Of a stretch of DNA of 64,000 nucleotides, positions 27,999 through 36,300 are shown one piece after another. A model generated the notes under the pieces. The model did not search any database. It saw nothing but the letters and a program-made list of their open reading frames with translations, and was not told where the DNA came from. The translations under genes were made by a program, and so were the position numbers. Each line of letters starts with the position of its first letter. The first letter of the stretch is position 1. This DNA is from Mycolicibacterium doricum (GTDB lineage Bacteria > Actinomycetota > Actinomycetes > Mycobacteriales > Mycobacteriaceae): NCBI RefSeq assembly GCF_010728155.1, contig NZ_AP022605.1:496001-560000 (forward strand), given 5' to 3'.

Positions 27999-28218
27999 CC
28001 TGCGACTCTCCCGGGGACGTATTCACTGTGGCCGTACCGTCCGGGATCGGACCGTGTACCGTCGCGATTGTCGGGGGCACTCGGCAAGTCGAGCGGCGTG
28101 TTTGACGGTAGTGCACCCTCGTAGTGGTGCACACTCCCCGATCCGGAAATGTTGTATTCCTTTGCAAGCCCGGCGGTGTGGAGAGCGCCCATTCTTTCGT
28201 CGCTGATCGTTACGCCTT
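27995..28218 (-). pseudogene. Displaced C-terminal tail of the EspC-operon secreted protein (after frameshift)
   Basis: After the segment YQTHVFDRYNWNG of the upstream gene, the frame that continues sensibly is a different one: VTISDERMGALHTAGLAKEY, then VHHYEG, ending ...YVPGRVAG with TGA at 27995-27997. That stop overlaps the ATG of the lipoprotein, exactly as the other genes of this operon overlap. A single extra base (or loss of two) near 28216-28218 explains the break. It could be a real mutation, a phase-variable site or a sequencing error. Confidence 0.7.
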
Positions 28219-29408
28219 CCGTTCCAGTTGTATCGGTCGAATACGTGCGTCTGGTAGTCGACGGTCACGGTGGGCTCCCCTCCCGGTTCCGTAGGGGGAT
28301 GCACCGTAACGACGCCGGTTACCGACTGCTGTATGCCGCCCATGGCGTAGAACCAGTCCTTGCTGTCTTCGGGTCCGATGTACGGTCCATTCCAGTCGGA
28401 CTGGAACTGAACTGGCGTCCCATAGTTGCCGGTAGCGGCCGCCTCGGCCGCAATCCGTTCGACCTCGCTGTTCGCGATCTCGTTCGTCATCTGTTGGGTC
28501 TTCGGAACATCGCGCATGATCTCGTCAGGATTTACGGTGAAGTCCTCGCCCGAGTTCTCGAGATAGTGCCGCAGATTTCGTGCTGCTTGTGTCCATCCTT
28601 GCGCCTCGGCCGCGTCGGCAGCTTTCTCGGCGACCTCCTCGAATAGGATGTCATCGCCGCGGCTGTACCACGGCTGTGAACCGTGGGGCGCTTGTCCGCT
28701 ATCGGTAGGTGGCGGCGGCTTCGGTCCCGGGATGTTCGGCGTGTGAGCCTCGCCATCCGTAGTGGGTCCTTGCTTGAAGTCGACGGCATGGACGGTCCCG
28801 TCGTTGCGCGTGGTCCATTCCGCCGGAATCATGCCGTCGAGAGCGGCGGCTCCGGCTTGCAGCTTTGCGCCGATCTGGGCGTCCTCGGAGGCCAGGATGC
28901 CGGCCCACTTCGCGATGTCGGCGTGATGTTCTTCGGCTCTGGCCTTGCGCTCCGCATACGCGTGCAGCTCGCGGCTGGTGTACCGGCGCAGGTCGGTGAC
29001 CGTCAAATCATCGCCGACCTTGAAGTCATCAGCTTCCGCCTCAGAGATCGTATCCAGGGCCCGTTGTCGCACCTGGTACAGGTTTCCTGCGCCGAGATCA
29101 GCTGCCCTCGCCATCTCCCGCTTGTGGCCGCCCGCCCGGTAGACCACTGCTCGGTCGGCGTAGCCAGCCTCCTGTGCGGTATCGGCAGCATCCCCGGTCC
29201 ATTCCGCGCCGCCGGGGGCGGACAGCTGCTGCGAATGACTGTCGGCTGTGATCTCGATTTTCTCCGCGGCGGCCCGATATGCCGCCGCCGAGGAGGACAG
29301 GTCATTGATGGCGTCAATCCAGCCTTCGATCTCTGAGCGCGTGGGGACACCGGCACCAGGGCCCGACGCTGCGCCGGATGTCATGGGAGTCCGGAGTAAC
29401 CCGCTCAC
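28023..29408 (-). CDS. Large WXG100-like (ESX-associated) protein with C-terminal domain, frameshifted near its end
   Basis: The frame from the GTG at 29408 encodes 461 residues, of which about the first 396 are native. The N-terminal 200 residues are helical and alanine-rich with WTGDAADTAQE, the W-x-G turn of type VII secretion substrates. A Pro-rich linker (about 225-240: PGPKPPPPTDSGQAPHG) leads to a C-terminal region with TVTVDYQTHVFDRYNWNG. This layout (ESX-type helical module, linker, variable C-terminal domain) is that of mycobacterial secreted effectors and polymorphic toxins. The last 65 residues here are out-of-frame Arg-rich sequence; the true tail is in another frame (27995-28218). 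The start overlaps the stop of the EspC-like gene as GTGA. The activity of the C-terminal domain is unknown. Confidence 0.75.
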   Translation of the reverse strand: MSGLLRTPMTSGAASGPGAGVPTRSEIEGWIDAINDLSSSAAAYRAAAEKIEITADSHSQQLSAPGGAEWTGDAADTAQEAGYADRAVVYRAGGHKREMARAADLGAGNLYQVRQRALDTISEAEADDFKVGDDLTVTDLRRYTSRELHAYAERKARAEEHHADIAKWAGILASEDAQIGAKLQAGAAALDGMIPAEWTTRNDGTVHAVDFKQGPTTDGEAHTPNIPGPKPPPPTDSGQAPHGSQPWYSRGDDILFEEVAEKAADAAEAQGWTQAARNLRHYLENSGEDFTVNPDEIMRDVPKTQQMTNEIANSEVERIAAEAAATGNYGTPVQFQSDWNGPYIGPEDSKDWFYAMGGIQQSVTGVVTVHPPTEPGGEPTVTVDYQTHVFDRYNWNGRRNDQRRKNGRSPHRRACKGIQHFRIGECAPLRGCTTVKHAARLAECPRQSRRYTVRSRTVRPQ

Positions 29409-29683
29409 ACCGACACCTTCACAACGTCGGCGGCCGCGCCTTCGTCAGTGACGCGGTAGCTGCCCGCCGCCACCCCGATCGATTTCCCATGATTCGCTAG
29501 GCGGTTCCCGTATGCCTGGTTGAAGGCCGCGATAGCTGCAGACATGGCCGCGGCGCCAACCCTGGAAGCCCTCGAGCCAACGGCTGCGGATGAGTCGGCA
29601 GACGCTACGTGACGTCCTCGTCCAATCAATTCCGCGGATGCGGCGCGTAACCCATCTGGGCTTGCAGAAAAAGGATCTGGCAC
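29405..29683 (-). CDS. EspC-like type VII secretion target (DUF2580 family)
   Basis: A 92-residue protein from the GTG at 29683 (VPDPFSASPDGLRAASAEL), Ala/Ser-rich and predicted to be all-helical, with the ending YRVTDEGAAADVVKV typical of the DUF2580/EspC group: a helical hairpin, then Y-x3-D/E, the type VII export signal. Such proteins are co-secreted with a larger WXG-like partner by ESX systems. The stop overlaps the start of the larger protein gene by 4 bases. No ESX apparatus gene is in the window, so the secretion machine would lie elsewhere. Confidence 0.82.
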   Translation of the reverse strand: MPDPFSASPDGLRAASAELIGRGRHVASADSSAAVGSRASRVGAAAMSAAIAAFNQAYGNRLANHGKSIGVAAGSYRVTDEGAAADVVKVSV

Positions 29684-29979
29684 GTGTTACCCCGGGTCGC
29701 GTTGGTGACTACAGGAACGTGACTACAGGAACATTGTAGGGTCCAATGCTCGCCCACGGGCACGCGCGGGTTCGGCGTTCTGCGCCTCGTACAACTGTTG
29801 TGCAGCTGCCGCACCGAGTGACCGTGCGTCGCGGTGTTCGTCGCGGGGGACGCGGCCACCGAGCCAAGCCCAGATGTCACTGGTGCGCGGCAGCTGCCTT
29901 CGGGAGGCCGGCGACGGCGTAGACCTCGATCCGGCGGCGCGGTCGGCGTCCGCTCCGCAAGGATTCCGTCGTGTTCGTG
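29684..29979. other. Intergenic stretch upstream of the EspC-like operon
   Basis: About 300 bases. On the minus strand a segment reads DIWAWLGGRVPRDEHRDARS and continues to LDPTMFL at 29723, which has a natural amino-acid composition, but there is no start codon in that frame nearby. It may be the tail of a broken gene. Also present is a direct repeat gtgactacaggaac at 29704-29731. Confidence 0.4.
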
Positions 29980-30519
29980 CTAATCGACTTTCCCGTGACC
30001 GGGGTGGGCGCGGTAATCCATCGATTGTTTCGGCCGCAGTGGCAAGCGTTTGCCGGTGTGGTAAGCCGCCAGATAGAGCATCGCGAAAACGCCTACGGTG
30101 GCAATTGCCGCTAGGCCGAACTGAATATGCTGTCCGCGCGCGATTCCATAGCCCCAACTGGCGTCGCCGTAGCCAGTGGCAACGGCAAGAAACACCAGGA
30201 ATGCTATCCCGATGAGGGCAACCCAGGCCTCGCCTTCAACCGTCGCAAATGCATACAGGTTGCCCGATGAGATAACTAGCACGGGTATGAGGACCCACCA
30301 CATTTTCGTCGCGGAAAGGAGTCCGCTGTATGCATCCGGAGCGGGATCGTGCTCTGCCTCCATCGAGGCACTCGCGTGCGTCTTGACGGATCGATCATGG
30401 GCGTCAGGTTGGCTGTCTTGGACCGTGAGCGCGTATATCTTGCCGCCGATCTTGATGTAGGGCGTGTACGCATACGCAGCCACGGTCATCGCGCCCAAGT
30501 AAAAGCCGGCCATCCCCAA
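29980..30519 (-). CDS. Four-helix integral membrane protein, N-terminus probably frameshifted
   Basis: The frame from a TTG at 30519 gives 179 residues with four hydrophobic segments: GMAGFYLGAMTVAAYAYT, MWWVLIPVLVISSGNLYAFA, WVALIGIAFLVFLAVATGYG and FGLAAIATVGVFAMLYLAAY. The frame continues upstream without a stop as ACVGAVATGLAFYPDWEKGLG, which looks like a further membrane segment, but it has no proper start. An ATG at 30595 (MTLLGL) would join it if one base near 30577 were removed. So the intact gene was probably 29980-30595. The family is not recognised. It lies in the same accessory patch as the frameshifted EspC-operon protein. Confidence 0.6.
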   Translation of the reverse strand: MGMAGFYLGAMTVAAYAYTPYIKIGGKIYALTVQDSQPDAHDRSVKTHASASMEAEHDPAPDAYSGLLSATKMWWVLIPVLVISSGNLYAFATVEGEAWVALIGIAFLVFLAVATGYGDASWGYGIARGQHIQFGLAAIATVGVFAMLYLAAYHTGKRLPLRPKQSMDYRAHPGHGKVD

Positions 30520-30790
30520 TCCCTTTTCCCAATCCGGGTAGAAGGCGAGACCCGTCGCGACAGCCCCTACGCAGGCGCAGCCCCAGCAAAGTCATCGCCG
30601 GCTTCGCCGACCATCGCGACGCCGTCGCCCCCCACGCATTGCGGCGTCCTTGACGCACTATGCAGTTGCGCGAAGCCGATTCCCTGCAAGGCTGCGTGCC
30701 CCCTTGAACGTCTTGGCGATGCACAAAGGCTTTCGCGAATTCACTGCCGAGATTGGCGCGGATTGGCACGGCGGCGCCGGGTTGGAGGAG

Positions 30791-31363
30791 TCAGCGGCCG
30801 GTCAACTCGTCCATCGTGAACTCCACATTTGTCGGCTCGGTCACACGGACGCTGTCTCCATCGAGCGCCGTAACTCGTCGATAGATTCCGCCGTCGAGGC
30901 GATAGGCCAGGAATCGGTCATCAGCCGGTGCATCCGGATCGACGATCCAGTAGTTCTCGATGCCGGCCTTGGCGTACTCGTACAACTTCATGACGTGGTC
31001 TGTCCCACGTGAGCCTGGCGATACGACCTCGACGACGAGCACCACATCCGCCGCCGGGACCCGGGCAGCGCGCCCCTCGAACAGATGCTCTGCAACCACG
31101 ACGATGTCAGGGTCCCGCACACTCGGCGGGAACGACGCACTGGTTATCACTTCTATCTCGGGAACCGCCTCGAGTCCATCCGGCAGGTGATCTTCGAGAA
31201 GGCGGGTGAGCCTTCTGGAAATGCGCTGATGCCATAGCTGCGGACGCGGCGACATGATGAGGGTCCCCTCGCTGAGTTCCCACCGTCGCGTCGGGTCGAG
31301 TTCCAGCGCATCCCACTGTTCGAGGCTCAGCAGACCACGGGGCAAGTCTGCAAGATCCGACAC
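30791..31363 (-). CDS. Uma2-family (DUF820) putative endonuclease
   Basis: A 190-residue protein of the Uma2/DUF820 family, which has a PD-(D/E)xK nuclease fold. The GTG at 31363 (VSDLADLPRGLLSLEQW) is chosen because aaggagg sits 5 bases upstream. Family landmarks are WELSEGTLIMSPRP, VRDPDIVVV (catalytic Asp region), DVVLVVEVVSPGSRGTDHVMKLYEYAKAGI and YWIVDPD. The Asp and Glu of the core are present. Uma2 proteins are very numerous in cyanobacteria and actinobacteria, and their biological role is not established. It stands between a decayed toxin-tail copy and the membrane protein. Confidence 0.85.
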   Translation of the reverse strand: MSDLADLPRGLLSLEQWDALELDPTRRWELSEGTLIMSPRPQLWHQRISRRLTRLLEDHLPDGLEAVPEIEVITSASFPPSVRDPDIVVVAEHLFEGRAARVPAADVVLVVEVVSPGSRGTDHVMKLYEYAKAGIENYWIVDPDAPADDRFLAYRLDGGIYRRVTALDGDSVRVTEPTNVEFTMDELTGR

Positions 31364-31478
31364 CGCGCCTCCTTCCGGCTTGGAACTCGAATACGTGAAG
31401 ATTACGCGCAACGGCGGTCACGTCATAGTCTGGTGAATCCCACCGACAACAACTTGCGGGCGATGGCCCAGCGGTTCG

Positions 31479-31621
31479 CATCCTGCGACTCTCCCGGGGA
31501 CGTATTCGCTGTGGCCGTACCGTCCGGGATTCGGACCGAGTACCGTCGCGATCGTCGGGGGCACTCGGCAAGTCGAGCGGCGCGTTCGACGGCAGCGCAC
31601 CCTCGTAGTGGGTGCACACTC
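31479..31621 (-). pseudogene. Decayed second copy of the EspC-operon protein tail
   Basis: About 140 bases are more than 90 percent identical by eye to 27996-28135, the segment coding HYEGALPSNTPLDLPSAP and up to the end of the secreted protein at the lipoprotein start. The copy carries at least two single-base insertions relative to the other and has no upstream body, so it is a remnant. It is placed between vapC and the Uma2 gene. Repeated C-terminal ends are a trait of polymorphic toxin loci. Confidence 0.75.
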
Positions 31622-31630
31622 GCCATCTTG

Positions 31631-32062
31631 TCATTCCGCCTTGGCGGTGCCGCTGTAGGCCAGGCGATTTGCCGGCTGTCCGGTCAGCGCGGTGATGATG
31701 TCGAAGTCTTTGTCGACGTGCAGGACTGTCAACCCGGCAAGCTCGGCGGTGGCCGCGATGACGAGGTCGGGAATTGATGGACCGCGGTGCTGACCCCGAT
31801 CGGCCAGCAGAATCAGCACTTCCAACGCGCGGTCCTCTATCTTCGGCGTCAAATACTCGACTGGCATTGCCGCCAAGGGCGGCTCGCGGAACTCACGGCG
31901 GGCGACATCACCGGATTGCGCCGAATAGCCAATTTCCAGGCGAGTCAAAGTGCTGATGTGGATCATTCCCCGCTCAATGCGGTTCGCCCAGAGGTCCCGA
32001 TCCGGACTCTGTGCAAGCCGGACGAGGGCGGACTTGTCGATCAGCCACTCCTGTTCGGTCAC
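31631..32062 (-). CDS. vapC: VapC-type PIN-domain toxin
   Basis: A 143-residue PIN-domain ribonuclease from the GTG at 32062, which overlaps the vapB stop (GTGA). The acidic active-site residues are visible: Asp in [12 protein letters not shown], Glu in [11 protein letters not shown], Asp in [15 protein letters not shown] and Asp in [10 protein letters not shown]. VapC toxins cleave tRNA or rRNA when freed from VapB and slow translation. It forms a complete toxin-antitoxin pair with the gene upstream. The pair sits in the accessory patch and may stabilise it. Confidence 0.92.
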   Translation of the reverse strand: MTEQEWLIDKSALVRLAQSPDRDLWANRIERGMIHISTLTRLEIGYSAQSGDVARREFREPPLAAMPVEYLTPKIEDRALEVLILLADRGQHRGPSIPDLVIAATAELAGLTVLHVDKDFDIITALTGQPANRLAYSGTAKAE

Positions 32063-32283
32063 CGACCCCAAGCCTCGCGCATGAGCTCCTCATCAGCGAG
32101 GCCAGCCGCAACCTGTCCGAGCCGGCGAAGGTCATCACTGGTGACCCGAACGCGCATCGTCCGGGCATCCTGAGCAAGGCGGCGGCGGATGTACTCGACG
32201 CGCGACAAGCCCAACTCAGCCGCTCGCGCATCCAGGCCGGCCAGCACGTCGTCTGGAATGTTCCGGATCAAGACGTCACTCAT
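32059..32283 (-). CDS. vapB: VapB-type antitoxin
   Basis: A 74-residue antitoxin from the ATG at 32283 ([18 protein letters not shown]). The N-terminal half is a FitA/ribbon-helix-helix DNA-binding unit ([20 protein letters not shown]), the C-terminal half the toxin-binding tail. A much longer open frame upstream is not credible because the RHH start is diagnostic. It is expected to repress its own promoter together with VapC. The stop overlaps vapC by 4 bases. Confidence 0.92.
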   Translation of the reverse strand: MSDVLIRNIPDDVLAGLDARAAELGLSRVEYIRRRLAQDARTMRVRVTSDDLRRLGQVAAGLADEELMREAWGR

Positions 32284-32464
32284 ACGCCTATGATAGCGCC
32301 TGATATCACCGGCCTGACGACATCCTTCACGCTCGCCTGGTACGGGAGCGATCAGAGCGCCTCGGCGCCTCACCGGTGCGGATTTGCCATCCTCACGAAC
32401 CCAGCCTGGCGCTGGTAGCCTGCCGTCAATTGCTGGCGCATAGGGGGGGAGGCGTGGCCGTCGG

Positions 32465-33469
32465 GTGTCGGGAAAGCTGCATGTGTCGCGCAAAGTCCGT
32501 GCACGCCTGACGGGGTTCGCGGTCGGCGCGCTGCTTTTCGCCGTCTTCATGCTCGTGGTGCGAGCCCGGCCACTGTCGAATGTCTTCGCCCTGGTGATAG
32601 CCGTCGGATCGCCGTACGCCCCGTTCGTCGCCCTGGCCGGCTTGGGGCTGTCCCTGCTGGCCGGCCGAAAACTCCTGTCGATCGTCGCGGTGTTGGTTGT
32701 CGCGGCGGCATTCGTCGTGCAGTTGCCGCTGCAGCTCGGAAGGCCTGCGGATGGTGGTGAATACGCGGCGGTCCGGATATTGTCGTCGAACCTGCGCAAG
32801 GGGGAAGCGGACGCGTCGTCGTTCGTCGATCTGGCCAAGCAGAACGCGGATGTGATCACCGTGTCGGAGCTGACGCCGGGGGAGGTCGACCGCTTTTCAC
32901 AAGCGGGAATCGGCGACGACTTTCCCTATCGGGTGCTCATCCCGGCGTCGGGCGCCGGGGGAATCGGCCTGTGGAGCAGGTTTGCGCTCACTGCGGTATC
33001 GCCACGCGAGCGACCCCGCAACGTGGCGATCACCGCGGCGCGGCTGCAGATTCCCAGCGTCGATGTCGACCCGCTGGTGGCCAGTGTGCATGTCATGTCG
33101 CCGGTGGCGAACGAGACGGACACCGTCGACCAATGGCAGAGCGGTATCGCGGCGACGAAGTCGGTGTTGGACGATTTCGCCGACATCGCCGGGCGGGGCG
33201 CAGTGGTCGTCGCAGGCGACTTCAACAGCACACCGGACATGCGGCAGTTCCGTGATCTGCTGACCGACGGTTACCGCGACGCGGCGGACCAGACCGGGGC
33301 GGGGTTCGTGCCGACGTTTCCGGCCAATAGGTCACTGCCACCGGTGTTGGCCATCGACCACGTGCTGACCCGGGGCGCGACCGCCGCGTCGCTGCGCACG
33401 GAAACGGTCGCCGGCTCCGACCATCTCGCGCTGCTGACAACCGTGCACATCCCGAAACAAGGCGCCTGA
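32465..33469 (+). CDS. Membrane-anchored endonuclease/exonuclease/phosphatase-family protein
   Basis: A 334-residue protein from the GTG at 32465 (VSGKLHVSRKVRARL). Three hydrophobic segments occupy residues 15-90, followed by an endonuclease/exonuclease/phosphatase domain: ILSSNLRKGEADASSFV (first metal region), DVITVSELTPGEV, VVVAGDFNSTPDMRQF (GDFN core), LAIDHVLTRG and SDHLALLT (terminal His). The metal-binding and catalytic residues are in place. Such membrane proteins hydrolyse phosphodiesters outside the membrane; the substrate is unknown. It is convergent with ftsH, and a strong symmetrical hairpin lies between the two. Confidence 0.85.
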   Translation: MSGKLHVSRKVRARLTGFAVGALLFAVFMLVVRARPLSNVFALVIAVGSPYAPFVALAGLGLSLLAGRKLLSIVAVLVVAAAFVVQLPLQLGRPADGGEYAAVRILSSNLRKGEADASSFVDLAKQNADVITVSELTPGEVDRFSQAGIGDDFPYRVLIPASGAGGIGLWSRFALTAVSPRERPRNVAITAARLQIPSVDVDPLVASVHVMSPVANETDTVDQWQSGIAATKSVLDDFADIAGRGAVVVAGDFNSTPDMRQFRDLLTDGYRDAADQTGAGFVPTFPANRSLPPVLAIDHVLTRGATAASLRTETVAGSDHLALLTTVHIPKQGA

Positions 33470-33485
33470 CCCGCCCTTCCTTCCG

Positions 33486-33543
33486 CGAGCAGACACAAAT
33501 GTCCCCGCACACCCGGCGTGTCGGGGACATATGTGTCTGCTCG
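33486..33543. terminator. 58-bp near-perfect hairpin, copy 2, between convergent genes
   Basis: Arms cgagcagacacaaatgtccc and its complement ending gtgtctgctcg pair with one mismatch and a small bulge around the loop region cacacccggcgtgt. It lies 16 bases after the phosphodiesterase-fold gene and 11 bases before the end of ftsH. It could terminate both transcripts. A U-tract is absent, as is usual for mycobacterial terminators. A decayed copy is at 17325-17382. Confidence 0.7.
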
Positions 33544-33554
33544 GCAGCAAAAGG

Positions 33555-35525
33555 TCACTGGTGGACGGCGGCTTCCCTGGAGATGCCGGCGGCGGCGTAG
33601 ACCTCGAGTTCGTCGAGTGTCTCGTGGGCGAGAAGTTCTGCGACGATGTTGTCCAGTTTGTCGCGGTTCTCGCGCAGCAGCCGGCGTGCTTCGCCGTAGC
33701 AGTCGTCGATGATGCGGCGGACCTCGTCGTCGACGGCGCCCAGCATGGAATCCGAGACGCCGGCCATGTGCGGGTCGCCCTCTTTCGGGAGGACCGAGAC
33801 GGGCCCGATGGCATCCGACATGCCCCACCGGCCGACCATCGCCCGCGCGATGTTGGTGCAGTTCTCGAGGTCGTTCTCGGAACCGGTGGTGACCACACCG
33901 AAGACCTCCTCTTCGGCTGCCATGCCGCCGAGGGCTCCCACGATGCGGCCACGGAGGTAGTCGGCGCCGTAGCCGTAGCGGTCGTCCTCGGGGGTGGACA
34001 GCGTGACACCCAACGCGTGACCGCGCGGGATGATCGACACCTTGCGCACGGGATCGGCGCCGGGTTGCAGCACGCCGAGTAACGCATGGCCGGCCTCGTG
34101 GTAGGCGGTGCGGCGGCGCTCCTCGGGCGGCAACACCACATTGCGGGCGGTGCCGAGTTGCACCTTCTCCAGCGCGTCGGTCAAATCGCGGTGGGTGACG
34201 TGGGTCTGGCCGCGCCGAGCCGCCGCCAGGGCCGCCTCGTTGACGAGGTTGGCCAGATCCGCGCCGGTCATGCCCGGGGTGGACGCGGCGAGCCGTTCCA
34301 GATCCACGTCGTCAGCCAGCGGGACGCTTCGGGTGTGGACCCGCAGAATGTCGGCGCGGCCCTTGCGGTCGGGCGGATTGACCGTGATGGTGCGGTCGAA
34401 CCGGCCGGGCCGCAGCAGCGCGGGATCGAGGACGTCGGGGCGGTTGGTGGCGGCGAGTACGACGACGCCCTCGGAGCCGGAGAACCCGTCCATCTCGGTG
34501 AGGATCTGGTTGAGGGTCTGTTCGCGTTCGTCGTGGCCGCCGACCGCCAGCGCGCTGCTGCGCGACCGGCCGATGGTGTCGATCTCGTCGATGAAGATGA
34601 TCGCCGGGGCAACCTTACGGGCCTCTTCGAACAATTCGCGTACCCGCGATGCCCCGACCCCGACGATCATCTCGATGAACTCCGAGCCGCTGGCGGAGAA
34701 GAACGGCACGTTCGCTTCCCCCGCGGTCGCGCGGGCCAGCAGGGTCTTGCCGGTGCCCGGAGGGCCGCTGAGCAGCACACCCTTCGGCGCGCGGGCGCCC
34801 AGCCTGCGGTACTTGTCGGGGTCGCGCAGATAGTCGACGACGTCGTTGATCTCGCCTTCGACTTCGTCGATGCCGGCGACGTCGTCGAACGTCACGCGCA
34901 CCGACTCGGGATCCACGGGCTTGCGCTTACCGGCGCCGACACCGCCGAACATGCCGCCCATCGCGCTCTGGCTACGCCGAAACAGCCAATACCAGAAGGC
35001 GAACAACAGCAGGATCGGCGCGACGGAGATCAGCAGGTTCACCAGGATGCCGCGGTCCTGGGTCAGCGGGGTCGCCGACACGGTGGCGCCGCCCTGCTGA
35101 AGCTGGGCCAGCAGGTCGTCCTGGGCAAACGTGGGCCGCTCGGTGGTGAACCGCTGATAAGTGCGTGCCTCCGGTGCGGATGCATTCTCGCCCGGTATGG
35201 GTTTGGGCTCACGCAGCGTGCCCTCGATGGTGTGGCCTCGAGAGAACACCTCTGCCACATTGTGCTGCTGAACCTGCGCGGTGAACTCGGTGTAGGGCAC
35301 CTTGGTCGGTCCGTCAAGACCGTCCTGGATCGACAGCAGGATGAACACCACCAGATAGCCCAGTGCCAGGTAGCCCACCACCCGCCACCACTTCGGCTTG
35401 GGTCCGCGCCCGTCGTCAGGCGCGGGTAGCCCTTCAGCGCGCCAGGGTTTGGCCAGCCCGTCTGACGGTGGTGCGGACGGCGGCGTGCCGCTGCCGCTCG
35501 ACGGCGCGCGGTCGTCTGCTGTCAT
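33555..35525 (-). CDS. ftsH: FtsH-type membrane AAA+ zinc protease, accessory paralogue
   Basis: A 656-residue protein with a Pro-rich cytoplasmic N-terminus, a first transmembrane helix ([18 protein letters not shown]), an extracytoplasmic domain, a second helix ([16 protein letters not shown]), an AAA domain with GPPGTGKT near 255 and FIDEIDTIG, and an M41 protease domain with HEAGH near 475. It degrades damaged membrane and soluble proteins using ATP. It lacks the long Pro/Gln-rich tail of the housekeeping mycobacterial FtsH and has a different N-terminus, so it is probably an additional copy. It opens the stress block, divergent from the thioredoxin-like gene. FtsH is also a typical member of proteobacterial stress-tolerance islands. 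Confidence 0.92.
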   Translation of the reverse strand: MTADDRAPSSGSGTPPSAPPSDGLAKPWRAEGLPAPDDGRGPKPKWWRVVGYLALGYLVVFILLSIQDGLDGPTKVPYTEFTAQVQQHNVAEVFSRGHTIEGTLREPKPIPGENASAPEARTYQRFTTERPTFAQDDLLAQLQQGGATVSATPLTQDRGILVNLLISVAPILLLFAFWYWLFRRSQSAMGGMFGGVGAGKRKPVDPESVRVTFDDVAGIDEVEGEINDVVDYLRDPDKYRRLGARAPKGVLLSGPPGTGKTLLARATAGEANVPFFSASGSEFIEMIVGVGASRVRELFEEARKVAPAIIFIDEIDTIGRSRSSALAVGGHDEREQTLNQILTEMDGFSGSEGVVVLAATNRPDVLDPALLRPGRFDRTITVNPPDRKGRADILRVHTRSVPLADDVDLERLAASTPGMTGADLANLVNEAALAAARRGQTHVTHRDLTDALEKVQLGTARNVVLPPEERRRTAYHEAGHALLGVLQPGADPVRKVSIIPRGHALGVTLSTPEDDRYGYGADYLRGRIVGALGGMAAEEEVFGVVTTGSENDLENCTNIARAMVGRWGMSDAIGPVSVLPKEGDPHMAGVSDSMLGAVDDEVRRIIDDCYGEARRLLRENRDKLDNIVAELLAHETLDELEVYAAAGISREAAVHQ

Positions 35526-35805
35526 GGCGTCGTGTTACCCACCACTGGATCGAAGGAACATCATCGGGCCGACCAAGTAGAAGGTCATCGTAGTCGAGAA
35601 TTCCACGCTGTCGCGTTGGCGCCGGAACGCCGAGGTGCTGCCGGCGGCAAGGGCTTTGGTCCTGGTAGGACGAACCGCCGCACGGCTTTTCGGCGCGCCG
35701 GGCCCATGCCGAGCCGACCCGGTCTCGTGCACGGTAGAGCATCGATAGTAGCCCCGGGGAGTCTCTCGATGAATCCGTCTACACCAACGACAGCCTGACG
35801 AAGCG
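35526..35805. promoter_or_regulatory. Divergent promoter region between ftsH and the thioredoxin-like gene
   Basis: 280 bases without a credible gene. It must hold the promoters for both directions. No HspR box (CTTGAGT-N7-ACTCAAG) or other operator was recognised by eye. Confidence 0.4.
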
Positions 35806-36228
35806 ATGCACACCAACACCGTGGCCTGCCCCAGTTGCGCGTTCTGCAACGCCGTAACCGACTCTGCGAGCGCATCGCCTCGCTGTGCGCGGTGCCGATG
35901 TTGGCTGCCGTGGATCGTCGCAGCCGACGACCGGGACTTTGCCGGCATAGTGAAGAACTGCCCAGTGCCGGTCTTGGTGGACATGCGGGTCCGCGATAGC
36001 TCAACGCGCGGCCCCGCCAACTCGGCTCCGATTCAGTTGGCCATCGAGCGCGCCGGTGCGCTCAAGCTGGTCGAACTCGAGGTCGACCCAGGTCACATGC
36101 TGGCTCAGCGGTTCGACGACGGCTCCGGGCCGCGACTGCTGGTGATGAACGGCGGAACCGTGCTGGCACAGCATTGCGGGGCGTCCTCGATCGCGACGCT
36201 GCGCCGCTGGCTCGATGATGCCGTCTGA
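35806..36228 (+). CDS. Thioredoxin-2-like protein without the catalytic CxxC
   Basis: A 140-residue protein starting MHTNTVACPSCAFCNAV. The plan follows thioredoxin 2: an N-terminal zinc ribbon with two cysteine pairs (CPSC and CARC), then a thioredoxin fold (CPVPVLVDM, a helix, LKLVELEVDPGHMLAQRF, LLVMNGGTVLAQHCGAS). Where thioredoxins have WCGPC there is STRGPAN, so both redox cysteines are gone. The cis-proline loop is also altered (DDGSGPRLL). It therefore cannot be an ordinary thiol reductase. It may act as a chaperone, zinc sensor or binding protein (inference). Thioredoxin-type genes are common in stress-tolerance loci, and this one lies at the head of such a block. Confidence 0.72.
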   Translation: MHTNTVACPSCAFCNAVTDSASASPRCARCRCWLPWIVAADDRDFAGIVKNCPVPVLVDMRVRDSSTRGPANSAPIQLAIERAGALKLVELEVDPGHMLAQRFDDGSGPRLLVMNGGTVLAQHCGASSIATLRRWLDDAV

Positions 36229-36300
36229 GGGCTGCAACGCCCGACCATTGCCAGCCTGGGGCTGGCTTTTCCGCTGTCCACCGGTACGACGGGAGTGGAT

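Noticed and set aside
29723..30157. 144-codon minus-strand frame over the membrane protein 3' end
   Set aside because: Most of it is Arg-rich shadow of the membrane protein gene; only the last 50 codons look natural and they have no start, so it is noted as intergenic.
33555..35525. FtsH as the only housekeeping copy
   Set aside because: It lacks the long C-terminal tail and has a different N-terminal part compared with the standard mycobacterial FtsH, and it lies in a stress block; an extra copy is more likely, though only the full genome can settle this.
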